Shown: piece after piece, positions 17,121-25,213 of the stretch | Layout of the letters: every line of letters begins with the position of its first letter | Numbering within the stretch: position 1 is the first letter of the stretch | Assembly: GCA_017431685.1 (NCBI GenBank) | Contig: JAFRKO010000019.1 | Location: 1 to 36,517, forward strand | Reading direction: 5' to 3' | Source: Mogibacterium sp. | Lineage (GTDB): Bacteria; Bacillota; Clostridia; Peptostreptococcales; Anaerovoracaceae | Length of the DNA stretch: 36,517 nt | Made by a program: the position numbers and the translations under genes | Notes under the pieces: model-generated | Seen by the model: only the letters and a program-made list of their open reading frames with translations | Databases searched by the model: none | Told to the model about the DNA's origin: nothing

Positions 17121-17251
17121 TTTTCCACAAAGTTTTCAAAAATCGTATACAATCTTTTCCACTTATGCATGTGGAAAACTCCAAGTGCTATTTCGTTGAA
17201 ATTTCAACGTTTGTAACGATTTTTTCTTTGTGTCAACAGGATTTATCCACA
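17121..17251. promoter_or_regulatory. DnaA-box-like cluster
   Basis: The 311-base spacer 17014-17324 contains TTTTCCACA (17121-17129), an inverted pair TTTTCCAC/GTGGAAAA (17155-17162 and 17171-17178) and a perfect consensus box TTATCCACA (17243-17251). Between them lies the 16-base palindrome CGTTGAAATTTCAACG (17194-17209). The spacer is strongly A+T-rich. No dnaA, dnaN or other origin gene is adjacent, so this may be a DnaA-titrating or regulatory locus rather than an origin. Confidence 0.5.
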
Positions 17252-17324
17252 TATTTTTGAATTTTCATAGCACGCAGTTTTGTTCGATTTTGTGAAACGC
17301 GTGAAACATAGGAAAGGACTCAAA

Positions 17325-18560
17325 ATGGTCACAAAAAGAATATACCAGACCGACCAATATGCTGTCGAAACCGATGCGGTGGTCACTGCCGTCCGCGAAA
17401 AGAACGGTGTGGACGTGATTGCATGCGATACATCTGTTTTCTATCCTGAGGGCGGAGGCCAGCCTTCTGATACCGGAAAAGTATCTCTTACAGGATCCGG
17501 TCAGGTCTTCTCAGTAACACGTGCTTTTGACGAATCCCTCACAGGTGATGTATGGCACATCACTGATGCTCCATCGGGTACTTTCAGCACAGGCGACAGC
17601 GTCACGCTGAAAATCGACTGGGATCTGCGCTTCAGGAACATGCAGCGCCACTGTGGCGAGCACATGCTGAGCGGCACCATGGACACTCTGTTCGGAGGAG
17701 TCAACAAAGGATTCCACATGGGAGACGAATACATCACCATAGACATCGACCTTGGGGGACGTATGCTCACAGATGAAGAGCTAAGTCTCGCAGAGAGTAC
17801 TGTTAATAAGGCGATCTGGGCTGATCTTCCTGTGACAGTCACCTGGTTCAACGATTATGAATCCTCGCTGACGCTTCCTGTGCGCAAACAGGTACCGCAT
17901 GACGGAAAAGTGTCTGTAGTAACAGTAGGTTATCTGAAGGACCCATACGACTGTATTGCCTGCTGCGGTACACACCCGGCAAGATCTTCCGAAGTAGGCT
18001 TGCTTGCTATCTACAAACGTGAGCCTAACAAAGGCATGAACCGCATATATTTTGACTGCGGAAAAGCCGCGTTCGACAAGCTCAGTGCTGAATCAAAGTT
18101 ACTGGCCGAAGCAGCCAGAAGATACTCCTGCTCCCCTGCGGATCTCACAGGCAGGCTTGATGCTGAAGCAGAAAGCATTTCCGCTCTCAAGGCGAGGCTT
18201 GCGGGAATGACAGCATATATAAAAGATGTCGAAAAAGAAAAGCTTCTCGCATCAGCCGGGAATGCCGGAGCAGCCGGATACGTATACAGCTCAGATGTAC
18301 TTAACGCTGATGACCTGCTGAAGCTAGGTTTTTCAGTCATAAATGAACTTCCGGGGCTCTTTCTTATCATGAGGCAGCCGGAATCACATACATGCCTGCT
18401 GCTGTCCTCCTCTGATGAGCGCAAATGCGGAACTATAGTGAAAGAAAACGTGAAAAGATTCAACGGCAAGGGAGGCGGCCGCGATGACAACGCAAGGGCT
18501 ATCTTCCCTTCCATGGCTGATATGGATGCATTCATCAGAGAAATTCACTCTCAAAACTGA
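17325..18560 (+). CDS. Alanyl-tRNA editing protein, AlaX long form
   Basis: A free-standing relative of the AlaRS editing domain that hydrolyses mischarged Ser- or Gly-tRNA(Ala). I chose the ATG at 17325 with AGGAAAGG upstream rather than the frame opening at 17280, giving 411 residues. The zinc site is complete: His109 and His113 (RHCGEHMLSG) and Cys213 and His217 (CCGTHPAR). FYPEGGGQPSDTG near residues 39-51 is the family N-terminal signature. The C-terminal part resembles a DHHA1 domain with GKGGGRDDNA. It precedes the kinase-like gene by 44 bases in the same direction. Confidence 0.92.
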   Translation: MVTKRIYQTDQYAVETDAVVTAVREKNGVDVIACDTSVFYPEGGGQPSDTGKVSLTGSGQVFSVTRAFDESLTGDVWHITDAPSGTFSTGDSVTLKIDWDLRFRNMQRHCGEHMLSGTMDTLFGGVNKGFHMGDEYITIDIDLGGRMLTDEELSLAESTVNKAIWADLPVTVTWFNDYESSLTLPVRKQVPHDGKVSVVTVGYLKDPYDCIACCGTHPARSSEVGLLAIYKREPNKGMNRIYFDCGKAAFDKLSAESKLLAEAARRYSCSPADLTGRLDAEAESISALKARLAGMTAYIKDVEKEKLLASAGNAGAAGYVYSSDVLNADDLLKLGFSVINELPGLFLIMRQPESHTCLLLSSSDERKCGTIVKENVKRFNGKGGGRDDNARAIFPSMADMDAFIREIHSQN

Positions 18561-18604
18561 GATCTCATGGTACAATAAGACAGAAAGAGACAAGGAGGGT
18601 CGAC

Positions 18605-19249
18605 ATGAATGACAAGGTAATCGTAACTATAGACAGGGAATTCGGCAGCGGCGGACACGAGGTCGCAAAACGCCTGGCAGAGAGACTCGGTATACCGTTC
18701 TACGATGAAGAGATTATCGCCAGAGCTGCAGAAAGCACAGGATATAATACTGACTATATACGCGAAAATGATGAGAAAGCTCCTGATTATTCTTTCAGCA
18801 GCGTTTTCTCAGGTTTCGACTCGTTCCAGACCTCACCTTTTGCGAAAGTACAGGAGGAAGAGTTCAACATTATCCGCGAGATCGCGGCTGAAGGCAGCTG
18901 CGTCATAGTCGGACGAGCTGCTGACTACATACTTTCAGAAGAACGTCATGTCAGCATATTCCTCTTTGCGCCATTCGAAGAGAGAGTCAGAAGAAAGCTC
19001 CAGATCCATAATACAGCAGAGCCTGAAAACCTGTTCGACCTTCCGACAGTAGAAAAGCAGGTAAAGCATATTGACAAGCAGCGCCGCAGATATTACGAGT
19101 TCTATACTGACAACAAATGGGGCGGACGTGATGAATACGATCTGCTGATCAACACCAGCCGCGCAGGAGTTGAAGGTGCTGTAGATATAATCGAAGCGTA
19201 CATAAAAGGCGGCAAGGACAAAGATCTTATGTCCGATTTGTCTTACTGA
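18605..19249 (+). CDS. Cytidylate-kinase-like protein (AAA_26 type)
   Basis: A 214-residue P-loop protein beginning VTIDREFGSGGHEVAKRLAERLGIPFYDEEII, in which the P-loop is EFGSGGHEV rather than GPxGxGKS. This layout matches the cytidylate kinase-like family widespread in Clostridia. Substrate is not established. VIVGRAADYIL in the middle and RRRYYEFYTDNKWG near residue 160 are further family features. A strong AAGGAGGG site precedes the ATG. It may be co-transcribed with the AlaX gene and ends at the terminator 19279-19300. Confidence 0.88.
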   Translation: MNDKVIVTIDREFGSGGHEVAKRLAERLGIPFYDEEIIARAAESTGYNTDYIRENDEKAPDYSFSSVFSGFDSFQTSPFAKVQEEEFNIIREIAAEGSCVIVGRAADYILSEERHVSIFLFAPFEERVRRKLQIHNTAEPENLFDLPTVEKQVKHIDKQRRRYYEFYTDNKWGGRDEYDLLINTSRAGVEGAVDIIEAYIKGGKDKDLMSDLSY

Positions 19250-19278
19250 AAAATGAATAACACGAGTATAAAAAAGTA

Positions 19279-19300
19279 AAAAGGAGCTTTGGCTCCTTTT
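19279..19300. terminator. Bidirectional terminator
   Basis: AAAAGGAGC-TTTG-GCTCCTTTT forms a nine-pair stem with U-tracts in both directions. It sits between the plus-strand kinase-like gene and the minus-strand rluB, and the rluB stop codon (19300-19302) touches its edge. Confidence 0.85.
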
Positions 19301-20001
19301 TATATGCGTTTAAGCTGTTCTACTTCAGCAGGGCTCAGCTTTCGGCATTGCCCGACTGCCAGTCTTCCGATTTCGAGATTCCCCAGTCCTGTGCGGCAGA
19401 GCTCCAGCACAGGGTGCCCTATCGCCTTGAACATGCGGCGAACCTGGCGGTTTTTGCCCTCATGGATAACTATCTCAGCTACCGTCGAATTCCGGTCATG
19501 CTTCAGAAGATGCACATCAGCCGGCGAGGTAACAAAGCCACCTATATCAACGCCCTTCTCAAGTCGTGCAGCTTCAGCTCTTGTGACTATGCCCTGAACT
19601 CTTACGAGATATCTTTTGCTGAACTCATGTGACGGATGCATCAGTCTGTTTGACAGATCTCCGTCATTTGTAAGTATCAGAAGCCCCGTAGTATTGAGAT
19701 CGAGCCTTCCTACAGGAAACACTCTCACTTCATCGGGAACAAGCTCTGTAACCAGAGGCCTTCCCTCTTTGTCTGCAGTCGATGTCACATATCCGGCAGG
19801 CTTATTAAGCAGGTAATACACCTTGCGCTCGGCCGGAGTGATACGCACACCGTCTACTTCTACTATGTCTCCGTCTTCCACATGATATCCCGGCGAGGTG
19901 AGCACTGCGCCATTTACTTTCACGCGTCCGTCTTCTATCAATTCATCTGCCTTGCGGCGGCTGGTAATACCCGCCGAAGCTATATACTGGTTTATCCTCA
20001 T
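19300..20001 (-). CDS. rluB: rRNA pseudouridine synthase, RluB/RsuA family
   Basis: Makes pseudouridine in rRNA, most likely 23S. The 233-residue protein has an S4 RNA-binding domain at the N-terminus (MRINQYIASAGITSRRKADE) and the catalytic motif GRLDLNTTGLLILTNDG (about residues 97-113) with the essential aspartate. Its gene overlaps scpB by four bases (ATGA-type), and this scpA-scpB-rluB order is typical of Bacillota, so assignment as RluB rather than RsuA rests partly on context. Confidence 0.92.
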   Translation of the reverse strand: MRINQYIASAGITSRRKADELIEDGRVKVNGAVLTSPGYHVEDGDIVEVDGVRITPAERKVYYLLNKPAGYVTSTADKEGRPLVTELVPDEVRVFPVGRLDLNTTGLLILTNDGDLSNRLMHPSHEFSKRYLVRVQGIVTRAEAARLEKGVDIGGFVTSPADVHLLKHDRNSTVAEIVIHEGKNRQVRRMFKAIGHPVLELCRTGLGNLEIGRLAVGQCRKLSPAEVEQLKRI

Positions 20002-20582
20002 TCCTTTTCCTCAAAATCTATTGCTAACTGTCCGTATCTTTCTTCTTCACGCTCGCGTCTCATCTCCTCATACTCCGGCACCTCCGGAAGGTCTTTAAGA
20101 GATGAGAATCCGAATTTTTTAAGAAATTCTTTTGTTGTTGCATAAAGCAGCGGTCTGCCGACTCCCTCGGACCTGCCTGCGACCTCTACCAGGTCTTTGT
20201 CAATAAGTCCGTCTATGACTCTTTCGCTCTTTATTCCCCTTATGGAGTCGATCTCAGATCTCGTTACAGGCTGGCGGTAAGCGATTATGGCAAGCACTTC
20301 CAGCGCTGCCTGCGAAAGTCTTCTGACCCTTACCGGAGTGCAGAGCTTTTTGAGGAACATATCGTTCTCAGCAATCGTAACGAAACCGAATGCGTCATCG
20401 ACTTCACGTATCCTTATGCCACGGCCTTCCTGCTCGTACTCCGCCTGCAGTTCTCTGAAAAGTGACCTTATATCCTTTTTGTCTGCTTCGAGCACCTCGG
20501 CCGCATCTTTCACTTCGAGCGGCTCTCCCCATATAAACATCATGGTCTCGAGAGCGGATTTCATTGTTTTATTGCTGTACAT
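19998..20582 (-). CDS. scpB: Segregation and condensation protein B
   Basis: Partner of ScpA and SMC in the bacterial condensin that compacts and segregates the chromosome. The 194-residue protein has the two winged-helix domains of ScpB, with ALETMMFIWGEPLEVKDAAEVL in the first and RLSQAALEVLAIIAYRQPVTRSEI (about residues 88-111), the strongest family signature. It overlaps scpA by 14 bases and rluB by 4, so the three proteins should be made in step. Confidence 0.95.
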   Translation of the reverse strand: MYSNKTMKSALETMMFIWGEPLEVKDAAEVLEADKKDIRSLFRELQAEYEQEGRGIRIREVDDAFGFVTIAENDMFLKKLCTPVRVRRLSQAALEVLAIIAYRQPVTRSEIDSIRGIKSERVIDGLIDKDLVEVAGRSEGVGRPLLYATTKEFLKKFGFSSLKDLPEVPEYEEMRREREEERYGQLAIDFEEKE

Positions 20583-21327
20583 CTGCAGTCTCCTTCTTGA
20601 TAACTGTTATATCGCCGAAGTTTTCACTCTGCTCAGCGTCATAACCCTGGTTCTTTATCATTGAAAGCAGTGACATAAAGCTGAGCGTAATATCGTATCT
20701 GTCCGGCTTTTCAGGCAGAAGCTCGTTGAAGAGCACTTTACCGTTTCCTTCCCTGAACTTCTTCTCAAGCATCTCTGTCATCTCGCTTATACGAGTTTCT
20801 ATAGTCTCTTTGCGGCGGCGCACTCTGCTGTAGCGTCTGGTAACTTCCTCTACCTTCCTCTTCCGGGTCAGGAACTGTATGAAAGCGTTTACCAGCTGTT
20901 CATCACTAACCTGCAGTATTTCGTCAGGATTCTCGAGATATGCTGACAAATCTTCAGCAGGTTTCTCATGCACCGCAAGATTATATTCTTCCGCTGCCAT
21001 GAGCATCTCGGCTGCCTTCTTTATACGCATGTAATCGAGCAGTCTTCCCCTGAGCTCTATCCTCGGGTCTTCTACTATCTCGACCTCCCCGGCCTCGTTT
21101 ATCCTCGGCAGCAGCATACGCGACTTTAAACGTATCAGCACTGCCGCGAGCACAATAAACTCAGTATCGACCTCTACATTGAGCTCTTCCATCTCTTTGA
21201 GATAGCCGATATACTGCTCTGTTATCTCGGCGACCTTTATATCATAAATATCCATCCTTGCATTTTCAAGAAGGTATATGAGCAGGTCGAACGGTCCTTC
21301 AAACTTGTCTATTCTGACTTTGTACAA
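20569..21327 (-). CDS. scpA: Segregation and condensation protein A
   Basis: Kleisin subunit linking the SMC heads. The 252-residue protein starts with the family motif KFEGPFDLLIYLLENARMDIYDI (about residues 8-30), includes LKSRMLLPR (about 72-80), and ends in a winged-helix segment (FNELLPEKPDRYDITLSFMSLLSM). It lies 16 bases after truA and overlaps scpB. Confidence 0.95.
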   Translation of the reverse strand: MYKVRIDKFEGPFDLLIYLLENARMDIYDIKVAEITEQYIGYLKEMEELNVEVDTEFIVLAAVLIRLKSRMLLPRINEAGEVEIVEDPRIELRGRLLDYMRIKKAAEMLMAAEEYNLAVHEKPAEDLSAYLENPDEILQVSDEQLVNAFIQFLTRKRKVEEVTRRYSRVRRRKETIETRISEMTEMLEKKFREGNGKVLFNELLPEKPDRYDITLSFMSLLSMIKNQGYDAEQSENFGDITVIKKETADVQQ

Positions 21328-21343
21328 TTTATCTCCTGTCGTT

Positions 21344-22117
21344 TTATTCGAAATATATCTCTTTCAGATAGAGCCCCTGCGGCGGCGCCGTAAATCCGGC
21401 GTTTGAACGGCTGCGGCTCTCTATGGTTTCGCGGACACTGTCAGGGGTTCTTTTGCCCGCGCCGGCTTCCACGAGCGTTCCGGTGATTATCCTCACCATA
21501 TTATACAGGAAGCCGTCTCCCGTTATCTCGATCGCGATGGACTTTTCATCTTCTGTTATATCGAGCCTGCTGACTGTTCTCACCGTTGTTTCGCGAGGAG
21601 TTCCGCCTGCCGTCTCAAAGCATTTGAAATCGTGAGTCCCCACGATGTGAGCAGCTGCCTCACGCATCGCATCTGTGTCAAGATCTGCTGCACCCGGATA
21701 CTGAAAAGCGCGGTTTCTGACGAATATATCACCCGTCTTGTCAATCACATATCTGTATGTTTTTCCTTTACATGAATACCTGGCATGGAAGTCATCAGGC
21801 ATCACTTCCGCAGAAATAATACGGATATCTCCGGGCGCTCCGCTTCTGCCTGCCCCTCCCGCTCCGAATCTGCGGTTCATCACCTCGGGAAGCTTCTCAA
21901 CAGGCATGTTTGAACTCCATTCAAATGTGGCGCACTGGCCAAGCGCATGCACACCGGCATCAGTCCTGCTGGTCCCATGGATGTGCACATCTTCGCCGGC
22001 TATGTATTTCAGCACGTGCTCTATCTCTCCCTGCACGGTACGGACATCCGGCTGTATCTGCCAGCCGCTGAAATCCGTTCCGTCATATTCGATTCTGATA
22101 AGTACGTTCACACCCAT
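21344..22117 (-). CDS. truA: tRNA pseudouridine(38-40) synthase
   Basis: Modifies uridines in the tRNA anticodon arm. Length 257 residues is typical. The catalytic aspartate lies in GTSRTDAGVHALGQ (about residues 48-61), and the N-terminal IRIEYDGTDFSGWQIQ and the C-terminal FLYNMVRIITGTLVEAG motifs are complete. A glycine-rich insert (RRFGAGGAGRSGAPGD) near residue 88-103 is slightly unusual. The gene sits 22 bases after the A24 peptidase gene and 16 before scpA. Confidence 0.96.
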   Translation of the reverse strand: MGVNVLIRIEYDGTDFSGWQIQPDVRTVQGEIEHVLKYIAGEDVHIHGTSRTDAGVHALGQCATFEWSSNMPVEKLPEVMNRRFGAGGAGRSGAPGDIRIISAEVMPDDFHARYSCKGKTYRYVIDKTGDIFVRNRAFQYPGAADLDTDAMREAAAHIVGTHDFKCFETAGGTPRETTVRTVSRLDITEDEKSIAIEITGDGFLYNMVRIITGTLVEAGAGKRTPDSVRETIESRSRSNAGFTAPPQGLYLKEIYFE

Positions 22118-22139
22118 CGTTAAAAACTCTCCAGATATA

Positions 22140-22907
22140 TCAGAAAAGGCCGGATAAAAGCATATCTCCCGTGTTGAACAGAAACAGGAAATATATCGTC
22201 ACAGCGGCACATGCCGAAGGGAGCATAGGATTTCTGTCCCTGATACTGCCCTTTCCCGCAGCAATTATTGCTGCAGAATGTACCGCAAAAAGAATCGTGG
22301 TCAGTATGTAAATTATGGCTATACCCGTTCTGCCAGTAACCAGCCCCATGCATGTAAAGAACTTTATATCCGCTCCGCCAATGCTTCCGGTTCTGAAAAG
22401 AAGCATACCCAACAGTAAGACTGCCAGGGATATCCCCAGTCCGAGCGCTGCTCCTGCCGCCGGCTCCCACCAGTTTTCATGGTACTGGAGAAAAGCCACT
22501 GCAGAGACTGCGATCATAACGCTGAACTCGTCAGGCACCACCCTGTACATCTGATCTGCTATCGCCATCTCAAGCACGATAAACAGCACGCAGAGGACGG
22601 ATATTTCATATGTGAGACTCCCGCCCCTTATCGCCAGGTAAATGCCTGTAATCGCAAAATATCCGGTGAATGCGTACTTCCACGGGCTGCTTGGGATCCT
22701 CTGACGTCCGGCGTTGTCGGCTTCAAGAAGCTTCGGAGGTATTACTTTGCGGGGCTCTCCCGGTACTGTGCCCGACTGGTTTTCATCGTAATCCTCGAAC
22801 CATCCGGGTTTTATGCGGTTAAACGCGACAACACTGCCGTTGCCAAATAATATGGCCAAAACGGCAGCGATGATTATTCGCATTATGAGAGCAGCGCTGT
22901 ATTCCAT
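22140..22907 (-). CDS. A24-family prepilin peptidase-like membrane protein
   Basis: A 255-residue protein with about six membrane helices and both aspartates of the A24 aspartic peptidases: Asp118 in ADQMYRVVPD and Asp180 in GGADIK. It lacks the N-terminal CxxC methyltransferase domain of the long PilD form, so it looks like a short TadV/CpaA-type peptidase that would process type IV pilin-like precursors. No pilin or pilus assembly genes occur in the window, so its substrate must lie elsewhere. A polar, proline-rich loop (about residues 33-75) follows the first helix. Confidence 0.85.
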   Translation of the reverse strand: MEYSAALIMRIIIAAVLAILFGNGSVVAFNRIKPGWFEDYDENQSGTVPGEPRKVIPPKLLEADNAGRQRIPSSPWKYAFTGYFAITGIYLAIRGGSLTYEISVLCVLFIVLEMAIADQMYRVVPDEFSVMIAVSAVAFLQYHENWWEPAAGAALGLGISLAVLLLGMLLFRTGSIGGADIKFFTCMGLVTGRTGIAIIYILTTILFAVHSAAIIAAGKGSIRDRNPMLPSACAAVTIYFLFLFNTGDMLLSGLF

Positions 22908-22921
22908 CCGGTTAAAAGCTT

Positions 22922-23857
22922 TTATTTGAGACAGCCGTCAAGGAACTCCAGCATATCTGCGTAGACCTGATCTTTGTCGGTCTCGTTAAGGATCTCATGC
23001 CTGTCGTCATCGTAGATTTTGATGGACACGTCACATTTGGTGTTGTCGCTGTAGACCATGAATGTCTTGCGAACGCCCTCGCCCCATGCTCCTACAGGAT
23101 CTTCTGCACCTGATGTGATGAGGATAGGGAGTCCCTCAGGAAGTTTCTTCATGCGTTCTATATCATGAGCCTTCTGCATTCCGCTGAACATGTGATAATA
23201 CGCATTAGGTGTGAAGTGGAATGTGCACCATGGCTGTTTCCTGTACCAGTCGACTATCTTTTCATCTTTGGTCAGCCAGTCAGAAATCGTTCGTGGATTC
23301 TCGATCTTCTTCAGATATGAGCCGAATGACATAACGTCTATAAGTTTCGCACGTTTACCGACCTTTTTAGTGCCGAGCATCTTTGCGATCATCCTGCCTG
23401 CTGCAAGTACAGCAGCCGGCTGCCAGCCTGTTCCCATGATTATGACACCCGAAAGGCCTTTCGCGTAGTCAGCGCCATTCTCGGTAATATACTGTCTGAC
23501 CAGGAACGATCCCATGCTGTGCCCCAGCATAAGATACGGCAGATCCGGGAACTCCTTCTGCATCATTTCTCTGAGGCGGTGAATGTCGGCAATGACCCAT
23601 GCATTGCCTTCCTTGCCGAAGTATCCGTGGTATTCATCTGACTGCACCGAAGCTCCGTGCCCGATGTGGTCCTCACCCACGACAAGATAGCCGTGTTCAG
23701 TCAGATATGAAGCAAATCCATCATACCTGTCAATGAACTCAACCATACCGTGGATAATCTGAAGTATCGCTTTTGGCTCACCTTCCGGTTCCCATCTGAT
23801 CGCGTGGATCTGCGTCCTGCCATCTGTCGACGGATAGTAAAACTCTTTCTTGTTCAT
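22922..23857 (-). CDS. Alpha/beta hydrolase (serine aminopeptidase S33 / monoglyceride lipase-like)
   Basis: A 311-residue cytoplasmic hydrolase. The nucleophile is Ser114 in GHSMG. The oxyanion loop HGMVEFIDRYDGFA (about residues 36-49) and the conserved DHIGHGAS (about 63-70) are typical of monoacylglycerol lipase and lysophospholipase relatives. The catalytic Asp lies near GAEDPVG and the His in DDDRHEILNE. I chose the ATG at 23857 with GGGAGGG upstream over an earlier frame opening at 23917. It leads the run to the A24 peptidase, truA, scpA, scpB and rluB, and is preceded by a TATAAT promoter element at 23925-23930. Confidence 0.9.
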   Translation of the reverse strand: MNKKEFYYPSTDGRTQIHAIRWEPEGEPKAILQIIHGMVEFIDRYDGFASYLTEHGYLVVGEDHIGHGASVQSDEYHGYFGKEGNAWVIADIHRLREMMQKEFPDLPYLMLGHSMGSFLVRQYITENGADYAKGLSGVIIMGTGWQPAAVLAAGRMIAKMLGTKKVGKRAKLIDVMSFGSYLKKIENPRTISDWLTKDEKIVDWYRKQPWCTFHFTPNAYYHMFSGMQKAHDIERMKKLPEGLPILITSGAEDPVGAWGEGVRKTFMVYSDNTKCDVSIKIYDDDRHEILNETDKDQVYADMLEFLDGCLK

Positions 23858-23924
23858 ATAGTCCCTCCCGAAGTAACTATCTGATCCTATCGTAGGAGCC
23901 CTGCCTCCTGAGATCAATGAAATA

Positions 23925-23930
23925 ATTATA
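23925..23930 (-). promoter_or_regulatory. Extended -10 promoter
   Basis: TGTGATATAAT on the minus strand gives an extended -10 (TGnTATAAT) about 70 bases before the hydrolase gene. A weak TTAAAA lies 18 bases further upstream. The leader that follows contains GGAGGCAGGGCTCCTACGAT, which can form a small hairpin. Confidence 0.55.
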
Positions 23931-23961
23931 TCACATCACTTTTCTGTATTTTAACCGAGTA

Positions 23962-25188
23962 TCAGTCCATATACAGATTAGGATACACGATCCTGTCTCT
24001 TGCAATCATAATCCATGAAGCGGTTATAGTTGCCGCACCCGCTCCCAGCACAGCAATCCACGCCTTTCCGGATCCACCAAATGCATAGATCCAGCCTATT
24101 GCCATCTGCGACAGGCTCGCTATTATTGTACGCACGACCGTTGTTATCCCATTCAGCCGTCCTCTGTGGCTTGATGGAATCCTGCGTGACAGATAGGGAC
24201 CTTCAGCTGTCAGAGCGAACACTTCTCCCCAGGTAAGTATTGTCATCGACACATAATACACCGGTATCGAATTCCTGAATACTGCAAAGCAAAGGAACCC
24301 GCACATGATAAGGGTTACGCCCGCAGTAATCCTGACCGGTTCAGCTTTCGATCCGAACAATCGCGTTATTACAGGAGTGAACAGAACCACTACAATGCAG
24401 TTGATGCTGGTTACCGATCCGTAAATAAGCGCTCCACTGTCCCCGTGGATCTCTGCGAGATCAAGCGGAAGCAAATATACATAACCCAGCTGGTAAACAG
24501 TATAATAACCGCTCATCACTGCGACAAAGAGCATGATGAGCCGGTTATCTTTCAGCACCTGAACAGCGCTTACGCCGTGTTGTTCCTTCTGATATTCTGC
24601 TTTTGCACCAGTCTCCACAGAAGGAACAGTGTCCTTTACCAGAAGCTGTATAAGCATCGCGGAGCAGAATATTGAGAGGCCGTTGATCAGGAAAGTCAGC
24701 CACAGGTGGTTTTTGAACAGCAGGCCCGCAAGGGTCGGCGACATAACAAGTCCCAGATTGGAACACAGATACTGAAGGGAATACGATCTGTCACGGTCTT
24801 CGGTAACTGTGATGTCTGCAGTAAGCGCGCTGTATGCAGGGTGCTCCATGTTCTGGCATACGGATCCTGTAAACAGAAGCCCTATTGATACCCATGACAG
24901 CGGTATGACCGCGCATATCACAAATGAAACTACAGAGATAAGGTCAAGTACGACTATCGTAAACTTCTTATCTGCTTTGTCGGAGATCTTTCCGCCCAGA
25001 TAGATAGCCGGAGCCATTCCGACCATCGCCACAGCAAGCAATGCGGAAACGCCCTCCGCGCTGACGCCCATCTTCTGACTCAATATAAGAGTCATCATTG
25101 GCCAGATCATTGAGCCAAGACTTGTAACAAGGCGCCCGAAAGCCAGTATGTAGTTCTCTTTTCTTAATCCTCTGTACTGTTCAAACAT
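23962..25188 (-). CDS. MFS transporter
   Basis: A 408-residue membrane protein with about 12 hydrophobic helices in two halves. The loop after the second helix, YLGGKISDKADKK, matches the conserved Gx3DRxGR/K-type motif of the major facilitator superfamily between helices 2 and 3. Such proteins export drugs or small metabolites, but the substrate cannot be told. It is the last gene of the nrdG-methyltransferase run, 25 bases after the methyltransferase gene. Confidence 0.88.
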   Translation of the reverse strand: MFEQYRGLRKENYILAFGRLVTSLGSMIWPMMTLILSQKMGVSAEGVSALLAVAMVGMAPAIYLGGKISDKADKKFTIVVLDLISVVSFVICAVIPLSWVSIGLLFTGSVCQNMEHPAYSALTADITVTEDRDRSYSLQYLCSNLGLVMSPTLAGLLFKNHLWLTFLINGLSIFCSAMLIQLLVKDTVPSVETGAKAEYQKEQHGVSAVQVLKDNRLIMLFVAVMSGYYTVYQLGYVYLLPLDLAEIHGDSGALIYGSVTSINCIVVVLFTPVITRLFGSKAEPVRITAGVTLIMCGFLCFAVFRNSIPVYYVSMTILTWGEVFALTAEGPYLSRRIPSSHRGRLNGITTVVRTIIASLSQMAIGWIYAFGGSGKAWIAVLGAGAATITASWIMIARDRIVYPNLYMD

Positions 25189-25213
25189 TCCGGTCTGTAT
25201 TGAGCATCGCCGG

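Noticed and set aside
17014..17324. T-box leader for the AlaX gene
   Set aside because: No T-box sequence (AGGGTGG-type) or specifier stem is visible; the spacer is A+T-rich with DnaA-box-like words instead.
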